Shown here piece after piece: positions 45,801-60,289 of a stretch of 64,000 bases of DNA. Positions within the stretch are counted from its first letter, which is position 1. Each line of letters begins with the position of its first letter. The stretch is from Triplophysa rosa. Lineage: Eukaryota; Chordata; Actinopteri; Cypriniformes; Nemacheilidae. The DNA lies in assembly GCF_024868665.1 (NCBI RefSeq), contig NC_079891.1, positions 24,094,103-24,158,102 of the forward strand, written 5' to 3'. The position numbers and the translations under genes were made by a program. Below the pieces are notes generated by a model that made no database searches, was not told where the DNA came from, and saw only the letters and a program-made list of their open reading frames with translations.

Positions 45801-46204
45801 TGTCAATACTAACATTAAGTGTCCACTTGATCGAAAAATCCTTAAACATTCTTACCTGGACTGAATGATAAAACACTCGATTCATTCATGTGAATAAATA
45901 CAGTGGATTCGTGCATTTATTGGCTTTCCAGAACAAAAAAAGAGCCTTCACGGGTGTCCTGTACATTTGATTGCATTACAAAATTATGTAGTAACAGCAA
46001 ATGGGATTTACAAACAGCCACTTTGACTTGAGGCTGACATTTCTATTAACAAATATCACGCTTACAACAATGAGAAAATAGAGGTTTTACTAGGTGGCAA
46101 ATAAAATTGGTTCTGTGACAACATGTTAATTAATTCAGGTAAAAAATAATATTTAGCATATAGCATGTTTTTATTTATTTTATGCTTCAATTTATTAATA
46201 TTAC

Positions 46205-46300
46205 TCAGAATATTACTCACATACTCAGAAACAAATGTATAGTATAATGCAATATAAGTCGCTTTGGATAAAAGCGTCTGCCAAATGCGTAAATGTAAAT
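46205..46300 (+). mobile_element. SINE/LINE tail fragment
   Basis: AAGTCGCTTTGGATAAAAGC then GTCTGCCAAATGCGTAAATG, the conserved 3' tail of fish tRNA-SINEs with L2-like ends; the tRNA head is missing. Compare 11520-11675. Confidence 0.75.
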
Positions 46301-46646
46301 ATTAACATTCATCTATACTAATAATGCATTAATTCAAATTCAAACATTGAACATACATAGAATGTCTTAATTTGCCAATAATAAAATTAATCAATTTTAC
46401 AAGCATTTAAAATAACTTTCATACATACACACATATAATTTGCTTATATAGAATTTTTGCTTAGCGAGTCTTCATATACATATGTAGGCGAATCACAAAT
46501 ACATTATTTGTCTATTGCGAACATCAATCTTCCCTGCCAGATGCTTTGGCAATCTCCCAGATGAGATTGATGAGACAAATCAAGCTAATGGCTTAAAGAT
46601 ATTAGAGTATTTTCAGAGCTTATTTACAATTCTATTAAAAATAAGT

Positions 46647-47271
46647 TTGGATGCACCGATATGTCATTTTGGTAACTAATACTAATTAGTATAGTATATA
46701 ATGATAACTAATAATTATTTGGCACTGGAAGCCGATAACCGATATATTGGCTGATATACATATCTTAATATTAATATAAATTTTTCAGAGCAAGTGCTAC
46801 TTTTAAAGCATTTTGTTCTCTTTCATTTATCGAAAATCATGTACCAAGCCTACTTTACACTAAAATGTTTACATTAGATTCTTTCACAAACTTTTCTGGT
46901 ATAAAGTTTATTTAATAAACAAAAATGTAATTAATAAAAGTTTAATAAACAGTGCAACCCAGAGAAGTTTTCTTAATAGTCACAAGTCTAACAGGTCTCA
47001 AGACAGAAATCATTCAGACAGCAATCTGCTTCAAACAGTATGCTTTTGTTCCTATATTTTAAATATTCATAAATATCTACATGTACCTACATCAACAGTG
47101 TTTGGCTAATAGCAGTAAGTGAATGATCACAACAGAAACACAGTACTGTACTGGAATTTAACTGTGAGCCAATTTATTGGCTTTAATATATCGGCCTGTT
47201 TTTTTTATCTGGATGACACGATAACATTAAAAAGGACCATTTATAGGCTTATAATATATCGTGCATCCCTA
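46647..47271. mobile_element. hAT-type element with GATGCACCGATA ends
   Basis: Ends GGATGCACCGATATG and ATATCGTGCATCCCTA with GCCGATAACCGATATATTGG subterminal repeats. The outermost left bases are altered and the target duplication is not clear. AT-rich inside, no transposase. Confidence 0.7.
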
Positions 47272-47505
47272 ATGTTTACATTAAGAGAAGTTCTGGTAGG
47301 CTCATATTATTTATAAGGAACTTAGGAACAGAATACACACCTACTGTACACACATACACTTGCTAGGTATAGCACTTGTTTTACTATTGCATGCACTGTA
47401 TTCTCATTTTACCTCAATTGACCTGATCCATTAACACACCGTCCATGTGCTATACAGTGAAATAGGACACTGAAACACTTCAAAACACATGCACGATCGC
47501 ACGCA

Positions 47506-49570
<2,065 letters not shown>

Positions 49571-49656
49571 GTGCCTCTCACAGCTCCCGAGAGCCCAACC
49601 CGTGGACATCGAAGCAGAACGTCACAAGTTAGGGTCTCAGGGAAGGAGAGGGGCAC
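49571..49656 (-). ncRNA. mir125b: microRNA precursor mir-125b
   Basis: On the minus strand the 22-nt mature 5p arm is at 49622-49643, beginning TCCCTGAGACCC and ending AACTTGTGA, identical to vertebrate miR-125b-5p. The 3p arm at 49582-49603 begins ACGGGTTGGGCTC and matches the ACGGGTTAGGCTCTTGGGAG-type star of mir-125b-1 apart from base changes. GTGCCCCTC and GAGAGGCAC close the stem, and the loop is about 18 nt. miR-125b is the vertebrate lin-4 homologue and acts in the cytoplasm in Argonaute complexes, with roles in differentiation and p53-pathway control. It is the last of three microRNAs on this strand, after mir-100 and let-7a, and is expected to be cut from the same host RNA by Drosha and Dicer. 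Confidence 0.98.
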
Positions 49657-50166
49657 GGTGCAGGGAGAGGATCGCCATTCTGTCGCCACTCTATACGGTA
49701 CCAACTTCTGGCTCTGTTCTTCCATCTTACACTCCTCGCCTGTGTCTTAATCGGCATTCCTTTATTTGCGAGAATAGATGCAGCGGGACGAGGCCGTTAA
49801 AGCAACGACAAGCATACTTGCACACACGCCCATCAGCGTGGACTGCACACAAAGACAGAAAGTCTTACGCACAAACACACATGCGCATGGCAGAGGAGGA
49901 CATGCGTGGAGAAGCGGTGCCACACACAGAGTCCTTGCGCTGGCCACACACACAGGGAAGACTGTACGCTCTCAATCTAAATAGTTAACTACGATCGATG
50001 TGGAAAGTGACGTGACATTTAGTGTAAAACATCTGTAGAGAAGTATCAAATAGCGCAGTAAATGAAATCGACCAACAAAAATCTACAAATAAGACCATCA
50101 TTGTCTCAAATAAGTAGCCATCTAGGAACAGTGCAAAACTGTCACAGAGAAGGGGCGTGAACTCAC
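49657..50166. other. Unique sequence between mir-125b and candidate exon
   Basis: GC-moderate unique DNA without repeats. A 206-codon plus-strand frame crosses mir-125b (49368-49988) but has no domain and is judged non-coding. Confidence 0.4.
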
Positions 50167-50227
50167 CGAGCTGGCGGCAGCGACTGACCGTGCCTCGGAT
50201 GCCGCAGTCTTCTGCATGCCTGAGAGA
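50167..50227 (-). ncRNA. Candidate exon of the microRNA host transcript
   Basis: On the minus strand a strong pyrimidine tract (TCTCGCCCTCTCTATTCTCACAG) precedes the block and GTGAGT follows it directly, giving a 61-bp exon beginning TCTCTCAGGCATGCAGAAGA and ending CGCTGCCGCCAGCTCG. It lies between let-7a and mir-125b on their strand, where the MIR100HG-type host should have exons. All three frames are open across the short block, but none is recognised as a protein. Both splice sites are good, but with one small block the call stays tentative. Confidence 0.35.
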
Positions 50228-50583
50228 CTGTGAGAATAGAGAGGGCGAGAAAGATGGAGAAAGAAAGCTCTTCAGAAGCTTTCATGATGCTCATCCCATA
50301 AAGCAAGTGGACTGCGACACAAGAAACTAAAGGAAAAAATCAGACGTGGTAAAAGAGGGAAAATGAAAAGACAAGACGGCACTGACAGACAACGCATGTC
50401 TGACCGCTGTCTGGAGCAGCCAGTCGAAGATGAACGAGGAACGTAGAGGAGGGAAAAAGGTGGGAAATTCAAATGAGCGCTGAGTGTTCCTGAAAAAGGA
50501 AAACATGAACAAAGGAAACAAAGATTTTTGGGAGAAAAGGTATCCAGATTAATCAGCCTATAGGACAGAAAACTGAATGGGGC

Positions 50584-50621
<38 letters not shown>

Positions 50622-51393
50622 CAGGGCCACAACACCGGCAACACACACCAGACTTCTACCCAGAGGGCTATAAGATGAGAGATCAGCATAGGGGGTGCGG
50701 GGGGGGTTTGTTCTCGCACGCATGCACCATCTCTCACCCTATGTCACATGTGCGACTGGTGCATATTCAATCGCGAGGCGGAAAAAACAGGCGGATCGCT
50801 GGCTGACATCTGATCTACTAAGTAAAAAAGCAGCAAGAATAAACAGCGGCAAAACGAGAGGAAAGAATGTGTCAACGCCTGTTTCTGTCCTATACACCAC
50901 CCTCCACTACAACCTCTTCATCCGAGTCCCATTCATCTCTCTCTCTCTCCATGAGCAGTCCGTTCCATCCACTGTGTTAAGCAGGATGAGAGTCTAATGA
51001 AAAGTCCATTTCAGGCTGAGAGGAAGAGAGAGAGAAGAAGATAGAAGTGATCCCTTCATTTCCTGCAACAGCTGACACCAGTTAGTGCAAGAGGCCCACT
51101 ACCCCCCGAGAGAAAGAAGAGAGGGAGAGAAATAAAGGGATTACAGAGAAAAAGGAAGGATAGCAAGACATATAGGAGGATAGACAGTAAAAGAGAGGAG
51201 ATTTTCATCTTACAGTGCTCTTACCCATAATCCTTCCTTTGCCTCTTTCTGTTTCGGAGAAAAAGTTCCAAGTTCAGAATTTCCCTCGTTGCTCACCATT
51301 ATTCCACTCTCTTTCTTTCCTTCCCTCTCTCACTCCCTCTCTTTCTCTAGCTAAACTGAAGATTGGAGCAGGAGGGAGGGAACTACAGAAAGA

Positions 51394-51437
<44 letters not shown>

Positions 51438-54400
51438 AAAAAAGAGAGAAAAAGAGAGAGAGAGAAACAGAGAACGAGAGAGGGAATATCGAGAATGGGA
51501 GGGCTGTGGATATAGAGAGAGGTATGGACAGATGAAAATATGATGTGCTTGGCTTACATTTGATACCGCCTGGCTAGTGCTGCGGTCACAACAAAGAGGG
51601 ACGACGAGAAAAAAGAGGAGGAATGAGAATGACAGAAGGCAAAGGAAACAGGGAGACGTAAAGTGGAGAGGAGAGAAACGGGGGGACCGAGGGAAACTGT
51701 GGTGAAGGAGACCTCCCACAGACAACTTCAATGGGCTCTTATCAGCGACAGAAACTACCTAATTCTGTCTGTCACACATATTTTACTCCGCTGTTCACAC
51801 TATACCATCTTCATCATAATTTTAACATATGTCCTGATTTGTACTATTTTAAATTCAATACTTGGCATGTCTGGCACATGTTGCCACCCCAACATGCCCG
51901 CAACACCCTCACGCTTGTATTGTCTCTCATGCGGAAATGGTGCTAGACTTCCCTCTCCTGGACATAAGCAGCCATATGTCTTATAATTACCAGTTCACAT
52001 TTTCACCCCAAGATTCATTTTTGCCCATTTTTTATATTGCATGCCTATACCCAAACTAGCAACAGTTCTGTGGATGGCTAAACAACTGCTCTGTATTATA
52101 TTTACCCATATAACTGCTGTCTATTGGAATAAAATAATACAATAAATCATGTACCAGTGCCAGCCAACAGGGGGCCCCCGACTGCACCTTTTGCATCACA
52201 TGGTGCAGGTGAGGTTCAGTGCACACACCAGTTGCCAGAGCAGAGGCTTTCAAAAATGCAACGTTAATGCACCAGTTGCATGGACAATCCCAAAGGGGGA
52301 TCATTCAGATTATCACACTTAAAAGTCTAGTAATAGGGTTGAACCACACACAACCTTGGGGCTGTACCACACACACAAATTCATTCAGAATACGTGGTTG
52401 TATTACACACCTCAACTGAAATCCGCTCTACAATACTGTCCAGCAGCTGAATAGTGTGCATTAGCCTGTACAGTTAGTTATAAATAAATACAGTCAGTAA
52501 GTTGTTATACACAGCAATACAGCCCAGAATGATTTTTAAGTTACGCCAATTTCCAAGCCAATAATAAAAATGTGAACCAATATACTGGTTGGCATCTTTT
52601 TGATTCACAGATTTAGATCATACAACTTTAAGATTACGCATTTGTTCTCAGAGAACTCAGAGAATGATGTCAACATCGAAACGCATTCTCTGGGTCCCAT
52701 CCCCTCCCTTAACACAATAGCACTATTGTCGGCGTAATATATTAGCAGTAATATGAAAAATGTGGGCAAACAAATGCACAGAAAGTCGCTCGTAAATAAT
52801 TTTTTAAAAATTGCGTATTACAATAATACGAAGTCATTGTAAATGTACATATTTCCTACATTGTTCTCAGGCACAAAATATTTTACTAGAATTCGATCTT
52901 AAGATCTCATTCACAAAAGTCACCGATATTTCAGCGATGAAAGGTGGTACATTGAATTGAACAAATCTTTCCAAATCCAACATCGCAAACAGAATACAGC
53001 TTTGGTTGTCTCAACTAGCCTAAATGTGGCTTGAGGTTTGTTTTTTTAGGTTATTTCGGTGAGACATTCAGAGCTGGTTTCTTCACGCTGACAGAGCTTG
53101 TGTTTTGATGAAATAATGCTGAACTCTATACACATTTGGCTTCAGTGCACTATTTTCTCTCGCTGCAGAATTCTGGGTATTGTTAAGGACAGAATAAGTG
53201 CTCAAAACATTATTTATCCACAGTTTTAGATAATTGTATTTTCACCTACAAGAATAATTTTGCTGACATACTGTACATATACCCAAATTGTTATAAAAAA
53301 ACAGTAAGTTGATATTATTTATTAAAATGTTTCAGCCAAGGCCATTCAGACCCCATCACTTCATTTGTATGTAGTATACTGAGTAGTAATCCAGTGATAG
53401 AATAACCATGTTTAATATTTTGTTACCTGTCTTTGTGATGTTTATCAGTGACAGAAACTATATCCACAAAGTACTCCAATCTATTGCTTTTCCATGGCTT
53501 GCTATGCATTTTAGTGACATCACAAAACAAAATGCAAAAAAACAAATGTGTCCCCTCTTACATGCACTGATGTATGGCTGTAATTTTGGTTTAATAAAAT
53601 AACATTTTACTACGGTGGATTAGAACTCAGAACCCATCTTTCAACAAAAATATTACTGCTTGACCAACAAGTCAAGCAGTCAACTTATATGTCAAATGCT
53701 TTTCCACAAATTTATTAAATGACCAAAATATCCCAGAGCCAACAGTGGAAGAAATAGTAATAAAATTATCAAATGAAATGTCAGAAAGTTTATCTGAGGT
53801 CAGCAGGAACGACAAAAAAACACTGAATAGCAACTGAAAGTACTAACTTTTTTAAACATTTTTACATGTTTTTTGGCATTTCTTACCTTAATGTTATAGC
53901 GTGCATGTTAATGCAGTATTCTACTGATCTGATCTATCACTGATCGAATGTCTAGATTTAGACATCAAACAGTCTTCTTATTCATCAAAAAAGAAAGCGA
54001 TAGAGGTGAATTATTTCGAAACACCCCCTTCTCAGTTTTTGAAATCAAATAATGCAAATACGCTCAAACATAGCCAGTTTCCATGCACACAGACATGCTT
54101 GCACATGTAGAGTACCACTGAAATTGCATTTACCAAAAATGACTCTATTGCCAAATACAACAACCACACCTATGGTGAACACCTCTGCCAAACTTCACCA
54201 CACTCAAAACAACACCAAGATATTTACAGCAAAAAAAAAATTAGGCAAGACAGGTATGCCATACACAAACACAAGCATCTCTTTTCTGATGCAGTGACTG
54301 CAGCTGGACCTGTGGCACATTGTAGATGCTGCTTTCCAAAAATTCAGTGTGAAACCATGGCTATTTTTAATTCCGGTGTAAAGCTGCAATTCATAAATAA

Positions 54401-55362
54401 AATAAAAAAAACATAAAAAAATTCAGTGTTTTAAACTACCCCTTGCCTTAAATGTTTTTAAGCTCTACAACATCTGACAAATACCCTTTCCAACAGTCCA
54501 AGGTATCTCCATAGTGCGGCATTAATGCTCTTAAAGTGCACAGTTCCATTGTATGTGTAGTGATAAAATTAAGAACAAGAATTCCATCAAGAGTCAATAA
54601 TTGTCAATTCCTGTTCCCAACCACATAATGAAACATAAGAAGGTAGAAGGTCAAATATGTTTGCTATCTAATCATTCCCATAGTTGTACTACTGTTAACT
54701 TTATAACAGAATTTACTTTGCATCAGTGAACCGCACTTTCAACTCCCAAGCACAAAAGTTATAAAAGCACAAACGCTTTCAAAGCGTAAGTGAAAGACAG
54801 TATGATGGTCAAATAAAACCCAGATGAAAGAGCACAAAAGATTAGTTGTGTACAGTTTCATGCATGTGTGTATTAAGATATTGTTTTAGTGGTGAAGAAC
54901 ACTGTAGTATACCATGTCGGACACAATGTTGCAATAATACTGCGGTCTTTCGATAGAAATGTAACATTTTTGTTCTTTGTGGCTACCTGATACTGTTTTT
55001 CACTAAACAATACATGGTTATGGGGTTTACAACTACTTCGATAAAAACGAGATCTTAATTTCAGCTATCAATCCTGTTAAATAGGTTGAATAACTTAAAG
55101 TAAATATGTATAACATGTAGGTACAAATGTGGAAAATACAGATATTTAGAAAATATGGTAAAGCTGTATAACTGTTCCATCCCACAGGTGGGAAAAAAAC
55201 TAAATAAGACCTACAGCTGAAATTCTGTGAAAAACATGTAGTATATCAACACAGATTTCATGCTTATATTATTTACATTGGTGTTGCTCTAGGGATGAGG
55301 CGAGAGAGCATGTGGTCATGCTTGTTAGCATCAGCACTGTAGCTTGCCGAGTAGGGCGTCTG
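50228..55362. other. Intronic-looking spacer between let-7a and mir-125b
   Basis: Two purine-rich (GA)n tracts (50590-50621, 51399-51431) stand in GC-moderate unique sequence to 51.8 kb, followed by AT-rich unique DNA. There are no recognisable transposons, which is notable given their density to the left. A weaker minus-strand acceptor candidate (CTATTCTTTCTGTAG) ends at about 51383. Otherwise nothing is assignable. Confidence 0.4.
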
Positions 55363-55441
55363 CTCGGGGAAAGCTAGGAGGCTGTACAGTTATCTCCCAT
55401 GTTGTAACTCTAAACTATACAACCTACTACCTCATCCCGAG
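55363..55441 (-). ncRNA. let7a: microRNA precursor let-7a
   Basis: On the minus strand the mature 5p arm is at 55413-55434: TGAGGTAGTAGGTTGTATAG plus TT, exactly let-7a. The 3p arm at 55368-55389 begins CTGTACAGCCTCC and continues TAGCTTTCC, the star form specific to let-7a-2-type loci in the mir-100 cluster. CTCGGG and CCCGAG (55436-55441, 55363-55368) pair at the base. The loop TTTAGAGTTACAACATGGG is let-7-like and carries the GGAG motif that LIN28 binds through its zinc knuckles, so processing is probably LIN28-regulated. It lies about 0.83 kb downstream of mir-100 and 5.7 kb upstream of mir-125b. Confidence 0.98.
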
Positions 55442-56271
55442 ACATCGCTGTATTTCACGTGGAGGACAGAATGAAGTCTTAGTTGTCATAGTATGTCTTG
55501 TATATAAGGAACTAAAATCTGAATGCATCTGCTGCCAAGCCTTCTCTTTTTACTGTTAAACAAACACCACTGGTCAAAAGTTTAGGGTTATTTATTTTTT
55601 ATGAACAACTTACATTTCTTACACACGGTTATAATAATAGTAAACTCTTAAAAATTATGGAATAAGACAAATGTAATGTTTGTAATTATGCTGCAACTAA
55701 ACAAACAAAAAAAAAACGCAGATACATTCTGGAATCTTACTGGTTGTCTTTTGTTAATTATTCAGTATCAGTCGTTACATTAAAAAATACTTTATCGCTG
55801 TTGTCCTTCTGAAACTTTGTATCTTCTTGTTTTGCAATTTTTTTTGTTGCCATAAATCATTAATAGTAGTCTCCTTTTATGTTTGCCACTGCAAATATGT
55901 AACCAATAAAATGAATTAAAAAGTGCTTGTCAACTTTAACAATACAGTATTTAATCATTGAAAAAGTACATAGTTTTTTTCAATTTCCCGAAAAACGAAT
56001 TTTGACATCGAGGTTTCAGAAGGACAGCGACTATATTTAGTTTATATATAGTTTTGTAAATATGTTGAAAAAAATTCCACATTCAGACATTCACACATCA
56101 AATGTTTTTAAGATCATGAAAAACATTTCATTTAATTGACAATAAGCTTTTTAAATTATAAATATCTTCTATGCTGCTGTAGATAAAGTACCTTTAATGT
56201 ATGGTAGATTATTTTAACACAACATTGTTACATCAACATTATGGCAGTGGTTGCAGGGAAGAGTGTTGCGT
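55442..56271. other. AT-rich spacer between mir-100 and let-7a
   Basis: About 830 bp without repeats or exons; part of the host primary transcript by position. Confidence 0.5.
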
Positions 56272-56354
56272 TCACCTTACAGACACATACCTATAGACAC
56301 GAGCTTGTGCACAGAGTCACCACAAGTTCGGATCTACGGGTTTGTGGCAGCTGG
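56272..56354 (-). ncRNA. mir100: microRNA precursor mir-100
   Basis: On the minus strand the mature 5p arm is at 56321-56342, AACCCGTAGATCCGAACTTG plus TG. Base 16 is A, which makes it miR-100; the sister miR-99a has T there. The 3p arm is at 56286-56307, CAAGCTCGTGTCTATAGGTA plus TG, differing from the usual vertebrate star at two bases that both preserve pairing. The loop is GTGACTCTG. mir-100 belongs to the mir-10 family, the oldest animal microRNA family, and is the 5' member of the conserved mir-100, let-7, mir-125 cluster. Confidence 0.98.
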
Positions 56355-58040
56355 CATCATCGCACTGCATCATCTACACCCACACCATGTTTCTGTTTAT
56401 ACAGTTCACTGGACATCAAAAATAAGTTCATAGCATGTTAATGCTTAAAAAGTGGCTTTACAGATGTTAGCTTTCCTTTTTATCACGGTCAAACTTCTAA
56501 ATAGTTAAATAATGCTTGATTAAAACAGTGATATTAAAAAAAAACATATTTCGAGTTCTGATAGGTAATACTGAGGAAGAAGATCATTATGTCACCTGAA
56601 ATTCATGAAGAGAATATATTGATTAGGAATCAAGAAACAGGGGGATTATTGATCCTGGTGAAAACTGTGTGGCATTTATACTCTTTTAAAAAACACGAAC
56701 AAGTAGAACACAGCTGCCAGGCAAATCGAAATGCAGAACTAATCAAAAAATCTGCAAAGAACTTGATGAGAAAAATGTATGTGAATGTGGAAAACTTTGT
56801 GAAACGAACTAAACGAAACAAAATAAAAAATGCATTTCCTGTAGAAAATGAGGGGAAAATATAGCTAAAATTCCATATAGAATCAATCCGCCAATATCAC
56901 TATAACAATTATATATACCAAAAAATAATCCCATTAAAATTGGTGGTGGGTGTGGTTCAGCAAAAACAACAACTTAAGTTTAAATTGACTAAAACTGATT
57001 AAAAAATGGTTAAAATGGGAGCTCCCAGCTGAGTTTTTCGTCCATGAATTCCTGGCATTCCACATCACTAGCGTTTTTAAGAAATACCCTTCATGCTGAA
57101 GGTCAGCTTGAAAGACACAGGTTGTTTTGCTGTGACCAGATGAGACACCTACTGTCGCTACTGTTGGATCAAACGTACTGCAGTGGCTGACATTTGAGAA
57201 AAAAGCAATGGGAGCGATTTTAAAGAAACCCTGTTCATGCAAAGAAGTTATTTATACATTTAGCATACACAACTTGATTGTGGCACCTTTAAGAATCCTA
57301 CATCGCTTTTTAAAAGCTCTTTTAAATCTTTATTTATTACCAAACATCTGTATCTTTTAAAGAGTTTATGTGGAAATCTAAGCATGTATTTTGTGTTTAA
57401 AAATCACATTAAATCTGAATTAAGGTCCGCATTGACAGTGTGCAACAAGCTGCATTTAAAAATGCCATGATTCATGGTACAGTGCCACTCCCTGAGGGAA
57501 CCAAAGGTTATTCAAAAACACTACAGTGAATGTTGTTATAGCTGACTTTATAGATATCTGCATAATAATTTGACACTTCTACAAGGAGACGCATTGTATT
57601 GTATTATTAAAAATGCAAGAAAAGAAAGGAAACAACTTGGTGGTGGAACGACTCAAATATACTTTTATACAGTGTGCACATTTCAAATGTGTTGGCGTCC
57701 TAATATCACTGAGAGCCTGTCGTTGTTATTTCTTGCCATTAAGCCACTGGAAACAAATGAATGAATTGTGACTCATCAAACAGCACGTGAATACAAATAT
57801 CTGACGACCAACAAGCGAACCAGTAAAATCACATTTTTACCATTGACCTACAATTATTTTGGATAGAACTTTAGTGATGTCTAGACTAAAGCAAAAAAAT
57901 CGTGACATTTTATATGTTGTTGTCGTTAAGGAAAAACGGTTCTTGGATGATTGCGGATTCAGAGCTTTTTGGACCGTTACATATTTTGCTTATTTTTACA
58001 GTAATGCAGACAGATATTGCGACAAACAGGCAAAAACACG
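56355..58040. other. Unique sequence upstream of mir-100
   Basis: AT-rich with a better-balanced unique block at 57010-57240 (TGGGAGCTCCCAGCTGAGTT and following) that may be a conserved element or host exon. No transposons. Confidence 0.35.
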
Positions 58041-59700
58041 AAACCCAAGGATGAGGTGTGGTTAAAAACATTCAGAAAAAGTTCCAGCTAAAAAGAACGG
58101 ATAGAGAAAAAGGCCAAAGTAACATAGCATACCGGCTGAGGAAGTCTGATCTGATGCTGACCGGTCCGCTGTCCATACCGACGTCAGCCTACACCTGGAG
58201 GCAATATGGAGTCAGGCTTGGGGTGCAGACTAGGCCAAATTCACTGCCCGAAAAAATCTGGAGCAAGAGAGAAAGATAGACGCATGTTAGAAGGAAGTTC
58301 ACAATCGCTGATTCACACAATCGAAACATTAATACACAAACACGTCCCAACATGAATGAAAGAATACACGGCACCTACAACCTCGAAAGAAGCCAAAAAC
58401 GGCATCCCAACCAGAGGAAATCGCCAAGTCATCGATAGGCAACACAGAAAAACCCCTGTCCCGTCTTTTGCCCTCCTGTGCGGCCGGTCCTATCCGTATT
58501 TACCGTGAGAAAAAAACGGTAACCCTTGAAAATGGGTCAGAAAAGGTTCCGTGGAGGGAGACGAGAAGGCGTAAAGGTCGAATGCGGTGAGATGTGGTCG
58601 AGGAGGAGCTGCAGTACTGCCCTGGCTACAGGGAGAGTGGAATTTGTGACCATGCAAAGGAAGGGTGGTGTTTTCTTTTTTCTTTTTTTTTGGCGCTTCG
58701 CTGTGCTGGGGTTTTTGGATCTCAGCAGGGTCCTTGGCTGCAGTTCTGACTCCCCTTAGTGGTGCCAAAATGTGGACGTTTCCCTTTGTCTTTAACTCCC
58801 ATGCATAAACTAACTGATGGGCGATAAAAAACAAAAAAAACAAGGAACAGGCAGAAACAGAAACAAACTGACAAAATAAATGAAATCAGGCAATAAAAAC
58901 GTTTTAAAAAGTTTGTGACGGAAAGCGGTAGCTACAGAAAGAGAGGGGTAGAGAGTTATGCAGAAAATAATAGAAGCTTTAAAAACGATTAAAAAAAACT
59001 CGAAAGAGTAAAGATTGAAAAGGACTGCTTTCACACCACATGTCTCTTTCTGCAAATATGCCATCTCTTCTTCTACGCGAGCAGCACGCTCTCTCCCTCG
59101 CTAGTCTACTCCTCCCTCCTTCCTTTTAGCCGGCATCCAATCCACGCCACGTAGTGAGAGAGAAAAAGAGATACAGAACACTTTTTTTCAACCTCATCAA
59201 AATGGCAGAGACAGAAAGTTACAAGCAAGAGAGAAAGAAAGAGGTGGAGAGAGCAGCACGGTAGGTAGTGAAAGAGAGAGAGCACCGCTCGCTGTCCTAT
59301 TCTGGAAATTCGACAGGCAGAAGGTCTCAACGCTGTCTCGATTTTCTTCCACGTGTTTCTTTTGGAGTCACCCAAAAAACTCACTCGGACCAACATAACG
59401 ACACAGCGCAAAAATATTTTTGTAATGCCCGCTGATCAAACACACTGCCCGTTGCAGACGGGGTGCTGTGCCCGCCATGCTAATCGGGTGCAATTAATAG
59501 CGTTTTGTATCTGTGTCTTTCTATCCATCTGTCTCTCTCTCTCTGACTGTGTCTGTCTGTCTCCTTGTCATGGTCTCCATATCTATTTGCTTGTTTACAT
59601 GGCTGCCTAATCCAGGCACTGGCACAGTCTCTTCAATGCTCCCTCTCTCTGTCTGTGTGTGTATGTGTGAGTCAGTGTGTCAGTTGGTCACAGTCTGGCT
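58041..59700 (-). promoter_or_regulatory. Candidate upstream exons and promoter of the microRNA host RNA
   Basis: This is the GC- and CpG-richest repeat-free part of the right half, located 1.7-3.3 kb upstream of mir-100 on its strand. It includes a block with GACCGGTCCGCTGTCCATAC near 58160 and a possible 62-bp exon at 58133-58194 (AG before, GTATGC after, minus strand). A CpG-bearing tract runs from 58430 to 58620, and purine-rich sequence runs to 59300. There is no TATA box in an obvious place. Assignment is by position and composition only. Confidence 0.3.
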
Positions 59701-60289
59701 GGCGTTCCCCGGACAGGGAAACATATTTGAGTGCTATTACCTCATTTTCACAAAGAACCTTTTCACACTGCATTATTCATCATTATTTTTTTTAAATAAG
59801 CTTTTTTGGTCTTTTGCATGCATTTTATGATGTTACCATCAATTTCACCATTACTGAATAGTTTTCTGCATTACCATCTGTATTTGTCTTTCGACATTGC
59901 ATAATCACTCAACGTGGAGATTTACTTCATGTGAAATGGTTCATGAGATCTCAATATGGCTTCCACGGTTTGAAACATGCTAAACGGGGAATAATTTCAG
60001 TGGTGCACATTCTGCAGCCAACACGTAGTGCAACATCATATGTGTTCCCCCACTTCTTGACTTGCCAATGGCAATAACAATTTGAATATTTAAATTGTAA
60101 AATAAAAATAAAGCTTTCAGAAACAAATTCTGTGTTCGAGCGTGTCACAAAATGCATTTGCAAACATAAAACCATAAAAATGTTGTGTTAGTTTAATGAC
60201 AATAAATTAGACTAACATCAGCTCACACACAACTATAACATCATAAAATTAGCTTTAGTAGGGGGGTGAGGGGTGTACAAAAGGGGCTT
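59701..60289. other. AT-rich stretch, nothing recognised
   Basis: Unique, no repeats or exons seen. Confidence 0.4.

Noticed and set aside
49571..56354. mir-99a/let-7c/mir-125b-2 type paralogous cluster
   Set aside because: Base 16 of the first microRNA is A (miR-100, not miR-99a), the let-7 is exactly let-7a, and its star arm is the let-7a-2 form.
56241..56441. Open frames of 60-66 codons on the plus strand over mir-100
   Set aside because: They are the antisense of the hairpin and flanks, with no protein similarity. The conserved signal is the microRNA on the other strand.
58490..58843. 117-codon minus-strand frame near the candidate host-RNA start
   Set aside because: It contains a lysine run from a poly-T tract and no known domain. 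Position fits a non-coding host transcript better.
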